Notes: a model not told the origin generated them from the letters alone. DNA of 64,000 nucleotides from Fratercula arctica (GCA_947846985.1 CANTUZ010000002.1:15634087-15698086), one strand, 5' to 3'. Counted from the stretch's first letter, positions 12,089 through 25,745 are shown. Made by a program: numbers and translations.

Positions 12089-14215
12089 ATAATTACGCTG
12101 TTACATTGAAAACATTTTCAGTAAAGTCACTTTCTCAGAGCACATGAAGAACTAGAAACTGGAGGTTTCAAACTCAGGTTTGACCAAGGAGAGGATACTC
12201 TCTGATTTGTCTAGCAGAAGAGACGAAAGATAATTACTTGGGTTTTACAGGGCTTGAAGGTATAATTCTAGGTGGAATATTGTGATGCATTTGAGTATAT
12301 TTCTAACATGTTACGCTGCATGCAATTGCAGTCATTTCTCTGTATCTTCTGCCAAGGTTGACTTTGTAACAAAGATTCCTGATTTAGACCTCATTATAAG
12401 TTATGACTGAGAACACCAAAGTGTTGTATCATTCTTATATTAATCAAAACTTCTAGAGATACAAATTGTGGTGCCCTGAGCTGGAAAAATTAAGCAGTTT
12501 TTACAATTTCCTATATGGTATACTCAGAACTCAGCTGAGAAGACATAAAGGTTTACCTTTTGTTCAAAATAGGGCTTGGCATTGCTTCACTGGTTTTAAT
12601 GGTTATTTTTTTCTTGGTTTCTTTTCTGGTCAAGAAGACTAGCTGGTTTTGCTTCTCTCTTAATCAAGTCTTCTGCTTTAATTTTGACAAGTGCAGACAT
12701 GCTGTTAGAGAATTAAGCCATTTTGAAAGACGTGTAATGGGTTAGAGTTCAGTGTGCTGCTGTTAGCTGCTCCCTATCGCTGGAGGTGACAAGAGAGAAG
12801 ATAACTAAGGAAGTTAAAGGAGTTTTTTAATGCTGACCCTTATCTTCCTGCATTAGAGGGTTCATTTTCAGGGCTTAACTTGCCAGCTTTCTTTATGTTG
12901 GTGGGCACTAATGCAGCTAGGTTTGTGAGGGTATCACAACGTCAAGTTGGAAGGGGTACTGGGCACACTCTTAGATCTGTTTTTTCCAGTAGTTGTCATC
13001 TGTGTTTGCTTTAACATCTTGGAAATGCTCTCTGTTTCTGCTGCTGACCAGGTACGGAAGTGATGGTGAGCCATAAGGAGTTAGGGTTTTCCTGTTATGG
13101 GCTCTCTTCACTGCTTAAGAGTGTGGGAGTGGGATTCTGATTTCTTCTGGTTGAAGTGGGGCTAGCCTCAAGCTTAGACCAGACCTGAGCTTAGTTATTG
13201 ATTTGAAAAAGAGGATTATTGTGGATTTGTAAGGAGAAACAGTAACTAATGACCTCTGAACAAAACATGGGTGCAAATTGAAATAGCCGGAGAAGTAAAA
13301 TGCGGAGTTGGTGGCACTCGATGTTAGTCCTGTCTTTATTTTCCTGGTGAGATCTCCAGCCTGCTATGGAGCTAATTGCATTTTGTCTTAAATACCCTGC
13401 AGCATGGTCAGACAGTAGGAGTAGAGCCATGGTAAACCTAAGATTACCTTAGGGTCAATTTTTTTAAAAAAGTCTTTATCTTTAGAAGTTATGAGTACAT
13501 TTGAAAACAAAACAAATAATCCTTGAGATTAGTATTTTTGGGAGCTTGGTTTTAAGGTGTTTTCCCTCTTTCACCCTAACATGGATTGCTGCATTGCATT
13601 TCCTAGTCTGTATTACCAGCAATCAGAACCCTGAATTCTGAGATGGACAGTTCTGTTTAACTTAACCTTACAAAATAAACATGATTATAATAGTTGAATT
13701 TATATAGTGATTGTTCTCAAAGTTTAAGACAAATGCTAGGCATGTTTAGATATGAGTGACTACACATTTAAATCAGTGTTGCAAGAAGGTATTGCAATTA
13801 CACTGCTTCAATAGATGGGGTAGTTCGGAAAAGTAATAGGTAAATATTGTTGTTAAAAATTGTTCCCCAGAGATGAAAATAAGGCCTGTTCTGGTTAAAA
13901 GATCTTGAAAAGTATTTAACCGATAAATTAATGCGCTACTATGATTATTTCCACATTGCTTTTGCAGATGCTAACTGGAAACTTAATTTTCCTTGGTGGG
14001 TTTGACACGGAGGCGTGTGCGTGTGTGTCCACAGGCGCATATTAAACAGAGATACGGTTCCACGGGTGTCTGATCCTTAGGGATGAGATGGTGGAGTGGT
14101 GGTGTGTGGTGTCTTCCAGCCTCATGTAGAAAGTTTTTTGTATGAGCTATAATGTGTACATAGTTACGGAGAACAAAGGAAGGGAATAGTTATAGTCTTG
14201 GGAACAGTTTTCAAA

Positions 14216-14492
14216 GAATCATAGAATGGTTTGGGTTGGAAAGGACCTTAAAGATCATCTAGTTCCAACCTCCCTGCCTTGGGCAGGGACATCTCCCACT
14301 AGACCAGGTTGCCAGCCTGGCCTTGAATATCTCCAGGGATGGAGCATCCACACCTTCTGTGGGCAGCCTGTTCCAGTGTCTCACCACCCTCAGAATAAAG
14401 ACTTTCTTCCTAATATCTAATCTAAATCTCCTCTCTTTCAGTTTAAAATCGTTGCTACACTCCTTCATAAAGAGTCCCTCCCCATCTCTCTC
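14216..14492 (-). mobile_element. CR1 LINE 3' fragment, minus strand
   Basis: The + strand begins gaatcatagaatggtttggg, the complement of the CR1 3' tail. It continues through cctccctgccttgggcaggg and the ORF2 C terminus (on the minus strand about 14480-14259: [20 protein letters not shown]), fading after the aaagagtccctccccatctc segment. It is 5'-truncated at about 280 bases. Confidence 0.94.
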
Positions 14493-14674
14493 TGTTTCAT
14501 AGGGCATGGTGGAAACTCCTGAAGCTTTCAGTCCCTCACTCACTATTAGCAGGATTTCCCCACAACACAAATCAGCAGAAATGCTCCACGTATTTGTTCT
14601 GGGTCCTAGGACCCAGCGTTGGTCTGTAGATGTTTTTCAGCATATGTTAGTTTGTCACTCTTTATTTGTGCCAT
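14493..14674. other. Spacer between opposed CR1 copies
   Basis: About 180 bases of sequence between the truncated ends of two oppositely oriented CR1 copies. No family is recognised. It contains a small palindrome-like gggtcctaggaccc at about 14600-14613. Confidence 0.45.
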
Positions 14675-15949
14675 ATACCAGCTCGATCCAACAGATGTAG
14701 GTGACTTGGAGGATCAAGTGAGAGATCAGTTAGGTCAATTAGATATCCACAAGTCCATGGGTCCCAATGGGATGCATCTGAGAGTGCTGAGGGAACTGAT
14801 GGAAGTCATTGCTGGACTGTTCTCCATCATCTTTGAAAGGTCCTGGAGAACAGGCAAGGTGCCTGAGGACTGGAGGAAAGCCAGTGTCACTCCAGTTTTC
14901 AAAAAGGGCAAGGAGGACCCAGGGAACTACAGGTCCATCAGCCTCACCTCCCTCCCTGGAAAGATGATGGAACAGCTCATTCTGTGCGTCATCTCTAGGC
15001 ATGTGGAGGAAAAGAAAGCTATCAGAAGTACTCAGCATGGATTCACCAAGTGGAAATCTGATAGCCTGCTATGATGGAATGACTGGATGGATAGATGAGA
15101 GGAGGGCAGTGGATGTTGTCTACCTTGACTTCAGCAAGGCGTTCGACACGGTCTCCCACAGCATCCTCATAGGGAAACCTAGGAAGCGTGGGTTAGGTGA
15201 ATGGACAGTGGGATGGATAGAAAACTGGTTGAAAGACAGAGCTCAGAGGGTCGTGATTAGGGGCACAGAGTCTAGTTGGAGGTCAGTGACGAGTGGTGTT
15301 CCCCAGGGGTCAGTACTGGGTCCAGTCCTGTTCAATATATTCATCAATGACCTGGTTGAAGGGGTAGAGTGCGCCCTCAGCAAGTTGCTGATGACACAAA
15401 GCTGGGGGGGTGGCTGACACACCAGGAGGCTGTACCGCCATACAGAGAGACCTAGACAGGTTGGAGAGTTGGGCAGAGAGAAACCTTATGAAATTCAATA
15501 AGGGCAAGTGTAGGGTGCTGCACCTGGGGAGGAATAACCCCATGCACCAGTACAGGTTGGGGGACGACCTGCTGGAGAGCAGCTCTGTGGAGGGAGACCT
15601 GGGAGTCCTAGTGGACAACAGGATGACCATGAGCCAGCAATGTGCCCTTGTGGCCAAGAAGGCCAATGGCATCCTGGGGTGCATCAAAAAGAGTGCGGCC
15701 AGCAGGTTGAGGGAGGTCATCCTCCCCCTCTACTCTGCCTTGGTGAGGCTGCACCTGGAGTACTGTGTCCAGTTCTGGGCTCCCCGGTTCAAGAAGGACA
15801 GGGAACTGCTGGAGAGGGTACAGCAAAGGGCTACCAAGATGATTAGGGGACTGGAGCACCTCTCTTATGAAGAAAGGCTGAGGGATTTGGGCCTTTTCAG
15901 TCTGGAAAAAAGACAACTGAGGGGGGATCTTATCAATGCTTATAAATAG
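14675..15949 (+). pseudogene. CR1 ORF2 reverse transcriptase with two frameshifts
   Basis: Three consecutive frames give a nearly continuous RT. Frame one, to 15074, has SMGPNGMHLRVLRELMEVIA, VTPVFKKGKEDPGNYRSISL and [11 protein letters not shown]. Frame two, 15050-15417, has [20 protein letters not shown] (first catalytic Asp) and [20 protein letters not shown]. Frame three, 15410-15949, has [20 protein letters not shown] and the C-terminal [18 protein letters not shown]. The first shift lies near 15055-15065, where a short segment (about 14 bases compared with the usual CR1 sequence) that encodes the SCLTNL stretch is missing. The second is a single missing T at about 15383, inside the FADDTKL catalytic motif (aagttgctgatgac instead of aagtttgctgatgac). 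The copy is not functional. Confidence 0.92.
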
Positions 15950-16266
15950 TTAAAGGGTGGGTGTCAGGAGGATGGGGCCAGGCTCTTTTCAGTGGTGCCC
16001 AGCAACAGGACAAGAGGTAATGGGCACAAACTTGAACATAGGAAGTTCCACCTAAACATGAGGAGGAACTTCTTTCCTTCGAGGGTGGCAGAGCACTGGA
16101 ACAGGCTGCCCAGAGAGGTGGTGGAGTCTCCATCTCTGGAGACATTCAAAACCCTCCTGGACATGTTCCTGTGTAACCTGCTCTAGGTGACCCTGCTGTG
16201 GCAGGGGGTTGGACTAGATGATCTCCAGAGGTCCCTTCCAACCCCTACCATTCTGTGATTCTGTGA
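14675..16266 (+). mobile_element. CR1 LINE, 5'-truncated, plus strand (longest copy in the window)
   Basis: About 1.6 kb covers the RT domain, the ORF2 C terminus and the 3' UTR, ending accattctgtgattctgtga at 16266, two overlapping units of the CR1 tail repeat. The 3' UTR has ggcagggggttggactagat. The 5' boundary is approximate, where the QLDPTDVGDLEDQVRDQLGQ segment begins. It follows a minus-strand CR1 by about 180 bases. High similarity to CR1 consensus motifs over the whole length suggests a relatively recent insertion compared with the copy at 42886. Confidence 0.96.
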
Positions 16267-18128
16267 CACATTGCTTCTCCCATAAACTAGACGGGGAATG
16301 ACTGTGTAAGCACCAGGCGGTGCCCAGACAATCTGCTGCTCTTGTGTGCTGCGATGCTGCGGTGCAGGGAGCATGGGGGACCTCTTCCCACATGCACCCC
16401 ACTTACAGCAACTGCACGGGAGGCAGGGAGAGCTCCTGGGTGCCCTTGTGCATGGCTGGCTGGGTGGCAGGGGAGAGTAAGGTGTCTGGGATGCTAAAAC
16501 TCTAAATCCTATCATCAGAGACGTAAGATATCATCGCTGACCTGAATCAAGATAAACTTTCCTGTGATTTACATAACTTGTGCGTTCCTTGCACATGGTT
16601 CAGCAAAGCTGTTTATGTTGCAAAGTCCCCCTCGCCAAGCCATGCCTTTGAAGCTCCCAGAGGAGTAATACAGTCATCAGAACAGAGTGGCATTTCATAT
16701 TTTTTATTAATTTCATAGTTTATAGGGTGTCGGAAATGTGAGGCACTGTATATAATGATGTTTTTGCAACTCTCCCTATATATTAATCATTGTTTAGAGT
16801 TCACATACTACAAGATTAATTGACTGTGCCCACTTGGGAGCATATATCAAAACTGGTTGTTTCCTTCTTTCATGGTGCTCGATATTAGTGGCCCCCAAAT
16901 GGAAATCTTATGTCTGAAATAAATTAGGCTCTTGATCTTGTGTCGGATGTCATTAGGGTAGACAACTGTACTTATACTCTCCTAAATCTTCCTCTTAAAC
17001 ACTTTCCCAGACTTGCAGTTTTTTGTGTTTAATCAACATAGAACAATTACACATGTCAGACTAAAACATATATATGTGTATATACATACACACACATGTG
17101 GATGATTATTCCAGTAAAATCTGTTATTCAAGTCTAAATCTAGTACGGAATTTGAAGAGCTGTCATAGTGGCTGAAAAAAACGATGAACACTTAAATCCA
17201 AGCGATGCTGTAATGATGGGTGGAGGTAAGAGATGAGCTCCTGGAAGAAACTGGAGAGCACTTCTCTCTTTCATCAAATTCACTCATGGTTCAATTGACA
17301 AGCTGTACTCCAAAGATGTTCTTCATTTCTTCAGCATCATTGCCCAAATTTTGGTGTCCCTGCATAGAAGATTGTGCACCATTATACCCAGTGCATTTCA
17401 CTTACGTATTCATGAGCCCTCGACTTGATTACTGTAATTCATCTCTGTCATCTGGAGTTAATACTAATAATTACAAATTGTAATCGATAAACTTTTGTTG
17501 TGTTATTTGTTGTATTTAAATGCAGATTTATGGAGTAATCTCTGTGTTGCAGCAAAATACTCTGAGAAGGATGCATTTTTCTTACCTTACTTGTGGATTT
17601 AGCGCACTTGGAGTTTGTGGGAGTGCTTGGATAGAAGTCAAGGATTTTCCTACAGAGGAATAAATCCCATGTAAAAGTTTTATTTTGCAGTTTGGGCAGG
17701 ACAGTGTTATTCAGTGCTCACAGCATAGTTAATGAGGGATTTTAAAGATACAGTGTCGTTCCACTCAATGTGTTTTTCTCAAATATTTTTTTTCCCCCTA
17801 GCAAACAGTACTTAATTGCGCACAGCATAAACAAAGAGTAGTCATGGTAAAAATGTGTTAATCTTTCAACGCCAAATATAAAGCTTTATCCTTCATTTAT
17901 TAATTCTCAAAGTTGGTTGCCACACGCACGCTAGTGGCAGCGCAAATTAACTTTTCTTTTGTTGCGGGTGCCTGACTTGATGCTAATTGTAGAGCCCAGG
18001 CGTGGGCACTGGGGTGCTCAGGAGCCTGGAGCTGCCCTTTGGTGGTGGCACCTCCTAGTGGTTATCGGGCTGTGTGCTGTGGGGAAATGTCACTGAAGTC
18101 ATCAGTTTTGACAAAGAGCAATGTTTCC
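16267..18128 (+). other. Non-coding DNA, inferred PARD3 intron
   Basis: No gene is seen. It contains an alternating TA/CA/TG stretch near 17069-17100. Confidence 0.7.
17069..17100. repeat. Alternating TA/TG/CA stretch
   Basis: Interrupted purine-pyrimidine alternation: atatatatgtgtatatacat followed by acacacacatgtg. Confidence 0.85.
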
Positions 18129-18412
18129 ATAGAATCATAGAATGTGTTGGGTTGGAAGGGACCTTTAAAGGCCATCTAGTCCAACCCCCCTGCAGTAAGC
18201 AGGGACATCTTCAACTAGATCAGGTTGCTCAGAGCCTCATCAAGCCTGGCCTTGAATGTCTCCAGGGATGGGGCCTCCACCACCTCTCTGGGCAACCTGT
18301 TCCAGTGTCTCACCGCCCTCATTGTAAAGAACTTCTTCCTAATGTCTAATCTAAACCTACCCTGCTCTAGTTTAAAACCATTGCCCCTCATCCTATCGCT
18401 ACATGCCCTTTT
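18129..18412 (-). mobile_element. CR1 LINE 3' fragment, minus strand
   Basis: The + strand begins catagaatcatagaatgtgt and runs through gttggaagggacctttaaag, the ctctgggcaacctgttccag segment and ttgcccctcatcctatcgct. This is the same 3' subfamily as the copy at 4727. It is 5'-truncated at about 285 bases. Confidence 0.95.
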
Positions 18413-18640
18413 TGGAATAGACCACCAGGAGCGATGTGAAATGTAGCCAGGCCCTGTGCTGAGTCCAACACTGGGGAAGGAGGAGCCCCGTGCAGTGGCA
18501 CAGGCTGGGGCTGGAGCTGCCTTGGGTATGGGGGCAGACAGTGGGCAGAGGCCACCAGGTCAGCAGGGCATGGCCAGGAGACGGAGGAAGGGATCATCCC
18601 CCTCTGCTCAGCACGCGTCAGTCCACATCCAGTTCTGGGA

Positions 18641-18677
18641 TGTCCTGTGGTCTCTTCCAACCTGAATTATTCCATGG
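18641..18677 (+). mobile_element. Short CR1-like 3' tail, plus strand
   Basis: tgtcctgtggtctcttccaa followed by cctgaattattccatgg resembles the terminal bases of another CR1 subfamily. The GC-rich block before it (18413-18640) may be its diverged body, but I cannot align that part by eye. Confidence 0.5.
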
Positions 18678-19040
18678 TGTTAGGTTATCGGGGCATGTGG
18701 AGATGATGTGTGGTTTAATAGGTATTGTAAGTATGCAGCACATCGGAAAGTTGATTTAAATTAATTAGTGATATGATTTCTCATGGATTGGTATAGATTG
18801 CTTCTGGTAAAGTGGATGAGTTTAAAAAAATAAAATAAAGAAAATCCAGATTTCCTTGATGCACAGAAGTAATGCATTAATAGGAAGAATTTAGGTATCT
18901 GAAGACACAATATTTTGCCTAGAAAATTTTAGGGTAGGAAAACAGGAATAGTATAGGGTACGTCTGAAGTACTTCTCAGACTACTTTCATTATGGATTTA
19001 GGAAATCATAATTTCTTTTCAGAAGAGAAGGTATATATAC

Positions 19041-19056
19041 TTTTTTTTTTTTTTTT
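19041..19056. repeat. Poly-T, 16 bases
   Basis: An uninterrupted T run on the plus strand. Confidence 0.95.
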
Positions 19057-22000
19057 CAAAGTTTATGCAAACTGCATTGTGGTTAACTGCCAAAGTAAAT
19101 TCACCATTTTTTAGTATCAACCATTTGCTGTTTAAAGCAAGATCCAGTAATTCCTTGATGCTTTTTTGTACACCGGTAGTAATGCAGCACAAGTCAATAA
19201 GTAGTAGTGTTCCAGTGGTTTACTGACCATGTTATTTTCATTTAGCAGGTTTTAGGAGACATTTAATTGCTGAAGTGGACTAATAATTAGCTCACGTTTT
19301 TTTGGCTATCAAACTTCTGTGCTGAGGACTGAAGCGGATAGTGTCATGTGATACATTTTAAAATAAATTACTGTTACTGTTGAAAGTGGACATGCAGGAT
19401 GCATGCAAAAGCTAACATTGCTTTCCACTTCGGAAACAACCTTTCCAACATTTCAGTGTCTCAGGAAGAGTGATATTGGCCAGGTGTTCAGATTTTTGTC
19501 TTGGATGGATTTCTGCTAAGTTAAAGCCCTTTTAGCGAGGCTGGGAAGGTATTGGTGAATGTAAAAATGGAACAAGATGCTTCAATGATCAGACTTGCGT
19601 GTTTTTCTCTTTTTCATGACTAGTTCGTATCTGGGATCAGTATATACCTCTTGGTTGAAGACACTGTATATACACTTACATGTTTGAAAAAACTGAATCC
19701 CTGACGGAACCCCCTTCTAAAGGCAGGATTTGTAACCTTCCTGGGTGTGTATCCCTGTTTCTCAGTAACACAAAATACCAAGAAATTAACTTTAGCATGA
19801 TACATTGCCAGTCCAAAAAGCAGTTTTACAGGTTAAGAAACAAAAAGATGAAAGGCAGGAGGCTTATTTTCTACTGTACAGCGTTCAGCTGTTTTCTGTA
19901 GTCCTCTGTAGCCTTGTTTTTCTTGACTTCATGGGGCACGGGACAAGGTGGAGTAAACGTGCTCAAAAATCGGTGTGAGGGGAGTGATTGCAGATGGAGC
20001 GTGGTCAGAAATGGGGAAGGTAACTGTCCTTTCAGCTCATCACGTGGTAACTTAAGAATTGCTACAGGTATCAGTTGCTTTCTGAGGTCTGCTTTCGTTA
20101 ATGTTAAGTATTTTGTCGGCTTGTGCCCTTGCAGAGACGGTGAATGTACTTAAGTCGTACCATTGCTGCCAACTGTCCGAGGTGCCATATCAGCGAACCT
20201 TAGAGAGCGCGATGGTCTCTGAAGCCCATTTTCCCCTGTGGCTGCTGTCGGATGTTACACAGCAGGTCTTTGTGCCTGGAATCCGAGGAGACAGGCGATG
20301 GGAAGGAGATGCAATTCAAGCCCAGGGACTTGTTCTTGCCGGCGTGTCGGGCTGTGGAACGTAACTGGAAACCAGCTGACACTGCCAGCATTTGTGGCTT
20401 CCCTTTGGCACCTGGCTGCTTGTTTTGACGGTTCCTCCTGCAGCACAGAGCTAGACAGGGAAATGAATGAATTCACTGGCAAATTTTCAGATATATTAGT
20501 TTTTTATTAACCATTATTTTCCTTGCAGCTTGTGTTAACATGCCCAAGTGCCATATGCTGCTGAACAAGTCCGGTACACACCCCAGCCTGATGATTTAGT
20601 TGGTTTTGATCTGTGTGTGCTTTTTTTGCCACAAAGGCTTTATCTGTTCTCAAATACTCAAAGCAGTGAAGACAACCACACACAGGGTCATGTAATCTTA
20701 AATTTCAGATGGTTTTAAGCAGGAACTAAAAATATGTACTTAATTTGCCTTTCTCTCCTCAATTAATACATGTGAAGTTATATTGACACACTTGGATCTG
20801 CTTCTGCGCTGTCACTTGTCCTGGTGGGAGTCCGTTTTCCATTGAGAGTTATGCTGAAATACCTGTGCATGACTGTCCAGTTGACAGTGTGTTTTAAAAA
20901 TTATTTAAGGATCTATGTACTGAAAAAGATGCTAAAGCAAAAAGCTGTAAACGGTATCTAAATTTAAATCATTTCAGTTTTAGAAAGCTGATCTCTGATA
21001 GGCACAGGGAGCCTCGGTGAGCTCAGCTTGGCAAAGCCAGTCCATTTCCCCAGATAAGTGATAAGAAATACTCTTCCTACTTTGGCCTGAACAGATTAGA
21101 AAATAAAGGGGGGTGTGGGGAAAAAAAATCAGGTTTATTTAATTTCAAGATGTGTAACAAATTGTAGTGGCAACTGCAGTTGGTCTGCACCCAGCCGAAA
21201 GCTGCAGTTGGGAAACTTGGGTTGTTATGGTGGAAGGTAAGAAGTGTGGACGCCTCGGGGGGAGTGCTTGCTGTCATCCCCCTGTCCCCCGGTACCACTG
21301 TCTGGGTGGGCTTCCAACCAAACACAAGGAATCACCCCCCCAGCATCCCACCCCCAGCTGTGTAACTGTAGCTGTGCAGACAAAGCAGTCTTCTTGATGC
21401 GTGGGGACATCCTCCTGGTGGGCAGGTGAGACTCAGTCCCTGGGGTGGGCAGAATTTGTAAACACGAAGCATCACAAGGTGGGCTTCGTAGGAGCCTGAT
21501 TCTCTGCTTTGTCTTAAATAGATAGCTACATCTGATGAAGTTGTTTGTGGAGCTCTCTTCTGGTGCAACATGCACAAAATATTTCAAAGAATAATCTTAT
21601 TTATTGTAACTTTTTATGTTAAATACTTCAGTACGTTTTTGGAAATGGTACATTTACAAAAACCAAGACACCTGTTTGGAACTTAAGGATAAGAAATCTT
21701 CCCATGGTAATACAAACACATTGCGTTTTCCATTCCTAATTCTAGGTATTGTTTTCCACATATGGTCCTTGTTTCCATTATGTGGGAACATAAAATTGTT
21801 AGCTACAGAATATTGAATGATATTACTTAAAGGAATGGTTTTCTCAGTTTTTCCTTTGTGCTTTTTAGAAGTCATGTTGTATGGAATAAACAGAATATGA
21901 ATGGCTGCATTCTTACTGCCTTTGTAATGTGCCCTTGCTTCCATTCTCAGTGCTGGTGTTCACTTAGCAAATATTTATCTTCCATTATAGAGGACATTGG

Positions 22001-25000
22001 AGCAGAAAATGTAGTGCTCACGAGTTTAAATTTTAAGTACCTTTATAATCATAGTCAAGTAGAATAGTTAGATGGGTGTACACAGGAAACAGGAGATCTG
22101 ACTTGCTTAGACTTGAGCTGAGTGATGCAATATTTAAATGAAGATATTATAAATCGGGTTTAGCATTACTTCTGTCCTTGTATTCAATGAAGTGAACTTG
22201 CTAGTTCTTCTGCATGAACTGGTGACAAAGGAATCTTTACAGCTTTTACAAAATAATTGCACATTGCTAATTTACACATTGGTGGAGCAGTGTTAGCTAA
22301 TGAGTTTTCTATCAAAGCGTGTTTTTGTATCTCAAAATGCATTGCAGATTTGGAGAGTGCGGTACCCTTTTGCACAATGATAACAGTGAGAGGATATAAA
22401 TGTGTTTTTGTTTTGTTGACAAAATGTGAAAATCTAATTGTAACATAGAAAGTCAAATTTTGAAACAACAGCAAAATGTCTGACTCTGCGATGTTGCTTA
22501 AACCAGAACAACTCTGAAGAAGGTTTCTTGAAAAACTTCTGAGAAATTTTTAATTTTTTGTTTAGTATTTTTTTGTTATATTTGGAGGAGCTGACTTTTG
22601 TAGACTCGATATATTTTGCACTTTTATTGTTTTATAACTAGCAGACATTTTCCTTTTCACTTGTGTAAGGACCCTGTTGCGCATGCCCTGGGCAGACCAT
22701 CTCTTGGTGGGTTAGTGTTGGAGCCCGTCCCTCGTTTGGGAGATCTCACTGGAGAGACCTGTGCTGCCACCAGGAGAAGGTGATCCCGAAGGTCTTTTGG
22801 GTGTCCTGAAGGAGCAATTGGACCAGTTTACTCCGCAGATGAAGTTGTGTAAACTCCAGTAAACTCTGGTAATTACCGATTTCCCTGTATGACTCAGGAA
22901 CTGGTCCAAGCCAAAACAGTATTTTTGGCTGCTTCAGAAAATGCTTGAAGACTGTATTACTGCAATTGCGTAGGGAATTATGAATTTCTGTTCACTGGTT
23001 GTGATGGAGAAATACAGCCTGACCAAGCTGTGAATGTGGATACCCTTGTAACATTGATGTAGTGGTACTTCAAATTAGTGTTGAGTTGAATTCAAATTGA
23101 TGTTAAGTTTGATGCAGTTTCTTTTGTATTTATCAAACAGTGTGTACAAGCTGACTCTTATACAACATATGTTCATTGTAGACAGAACACAATTAGGAAT
23201 TTAAATGTGAACATTTATGCATGCAGTTTGGGTGTTTCCATCTTGTTGCCATTGGTGTGTGTTTGTTTGGTTTTGGGTTTTTTTTTAGTATGATGCAACT
23301 AATCCCTACAAAATGTGAGTACTCCCCTCCTCCCTAGACCTCTCTTCCCTCCCAAGCCTCCCCCACAAAAACCTTGGTTTATGTGAAACCTTTAATATAG
23401 AGTGAAAGGGCCTCAAGAGGAGGACTGCTCGGTGAGGTCTGGAGAGGGCTTTAATGAAAAGTTTCATTGTTATTTCATATTTACTTACCAAATCCTGCCA
23501 GAGTAAATGCTTGCCAAACTAGTTTTATATATTTCTTGTCTGGTCTTGCTAATGTATTGTTTTGTATCAGGATCTTGTCTGACAGGAAAAGCGACCAGAG
23601 CAGTTCAGGCTATGGCACAACGAATAGGTGATGGGGGAAAAATGAAGTCTATCTAAAACTTCTTATGCAATGTCAAGAAACTTTTAAAGGAACTAATTAG
23701 CAAAAGCGATGCAGCTTGTGTATCAAAGCTATTTTTGGTGTAGATTGTACGTGCTGAAATAGCACAGTAGTGCTTTAGAAGTGGGCAGTTCTACTGTTGA
23801 TTCTGTAATCATGCGTGTTTTCCTGTATTTGCCTTGGAGGTGGGAAATACTTGTGGTGGGAAGGAAAAAACATAAAGATATGGGAGTATGGAAGTTGTAG
23901 CTTCAGTTTGGGTGCTGTTCGTGTTGAAGGATGTAGTCAAGTCGATTATCTGCGATTATCTGGTTTTGATGTTTCCGTTCTTCAGTAAGAAGATTAAGTG
24001 ATGAAAACAAAAATGGTGAAGTGTGTGACATGAGGGATCAGATTCTCTTAAAGCCCGAAGCAGTTATTCCGTTTCTGATTTTGCAGTGAAGCCTGGCTTA
24101 TGGTTCAATTCTGAGTTGGCTTTGAGCTGGAGTGATTAGCAGAAGAAACCTGACTCCAGTCCTTTAGGAGTGCAAGATGCTTTCTAGCTTGTCAGTTTGG
24201 TTGTGTCTTCAAAGCCTGGGTCTTCCCAACTGTGTTTCAATCTCTGGTGTAGATATGAGGGGCAGAGGAGGTTTTTGTCATGGGCTGGAGGATGAGGAAG
24301 GATCCACTTTCCTTTTAGTTTAAAAGCAGAGTTTACAAAGGCATCTCTTCAGCAGACTTCCCTTTAGAACTTGTTTGTTAAGGAACTTTGATGGATTTCT
24401 GGTTTACATAGGAGGCTTTTTCCAGCCCTGTCTATGTGTCAGTGGAGTATTCAAACTTCACAAAAAGTTTATCCTAGTATTTGCATTACATACCTTTTTA
24501 CAGAGTAAACTTCTAGAATATATAGCTATGTGTGCACCTCTGTATGCATGACAGTGTGAATAACATAGTACAATTTTTAATTATTCCGTTTCTTTTTTAA
24601 AAAAAGGATGCTGAATTATCTCCTATAATGTGCTACAACAGTAAGTGCAGTTCGAGGAAAAGCCATATAATAGGAAAATCGGTTAATTATATAATAAATA
24701 CTTACTTAGAAGTAATGTAATGATATTTAATACTTAGAGAAATTAGAGAAAAACATTTCTAATTTAATTTCTGAAATGACTAGCCTAATGGCTGTAAAAT
24801 GTGATTCTGATATCTGATCATCTGATGATCATGATGATTTACAGCAGTATTTAAGATGGATATACTTATACAAACAATCAAATAAGCTTCATGGTTATCA
24901 GATTTCTCTAAAATCTTTGACCTGTGCATTTATGTCACATGCAAATAACCAGAGTTCTAGGATATGAAAACCAAAATGAATATCCCTTGATTTTCTTTCA

Positions 25001-25689
25001 TGCAGCATACTGTCCAAGATTTCATGCAGCGTGTCCTCTCAAGATTTAAAACCATACAGGGATTTAGAGGAATTCTGGTGGTCCCATTTCTTGTCCTGTT
25101 CCAAGGGTGGAGGGTTTTGTTTTGGTGGAGGTTTTCTGGGGTTCCTCTTTGAGTTTGTTTCGGTGGGTTTTTTTTTTTGTTTGTTTGGTTTGAATTTGTT
25201 TTTGGGCCCTCTTTTATACGTTTTTTTAATTTTTATCTTTCACTTCTAAACACTGATACCTGAAAAGACTTGGATGCTAATTGCTATTTTTAGGAAGTCA
25301 GGCACTTTGCAAGATGTTGCAAGCTTGAAGGTCCTCAAATTAGTCACTTTCCGCAGTCGTGCCCGCTTAGTGAAAAGCAAGGAAGCTCTCTTACTGCTAG
25401 ACACTTAACAACAGCCCGGGGCATTGGCACTGTTGTGGGGGAATATTTGAGAAGCAAGAAAAGATTATGTATCATGTTCAGGTTATGTGTTTATAGTACA
25501 ACTTTCCCCTGTTAGAAGACAAACCTTTTAAGAATAGCACGTTGAGTACTAAACAGCACTGGGGTCATGTAGCAATATGTCTGAAGACACTTTGTGGATG
25601 CAACTTTATTCTATCAGTTTTGGTTTCCTTTTGTATCAAAAGTAATAATGAAGACTATAAAGCCAGTCTTCCCAGTTACTGGTAGACAC

Positions 25690-25745
25690 ATGTATACACA
25701 CAAAACCACACACACATATATATGCATATTTATACACATATATGG
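25690..25745. repeat. CA/TA microsatellite region
   Basis: Interrupted acacac and atatat units with cacacacatatatatgcata at the core. Confidence 0.85.

Larger units (their letters stand above)
6791..14215 (+). other. Non-coding DNA, inferred PARD3 intron
   Basis: About 7.4 kb without a recognisable exon or interspersed repeat. It holds short simple repeats at 8494 and 12064. Open frames are short and show no family motif. Confidence 0.7.

Noticed and set aside
15310..15916. ORFs of 102 and 136 codons on the minus strand
   Set aside because: Antisense shadows of the plus-strand CR1 ORF2.
21077..21587. ORFs of 60-120 codons on both strands
   Set aside because: Low-complexity Pro/Ser-rich translations of a GC-rich patch with no family motif or splice support.
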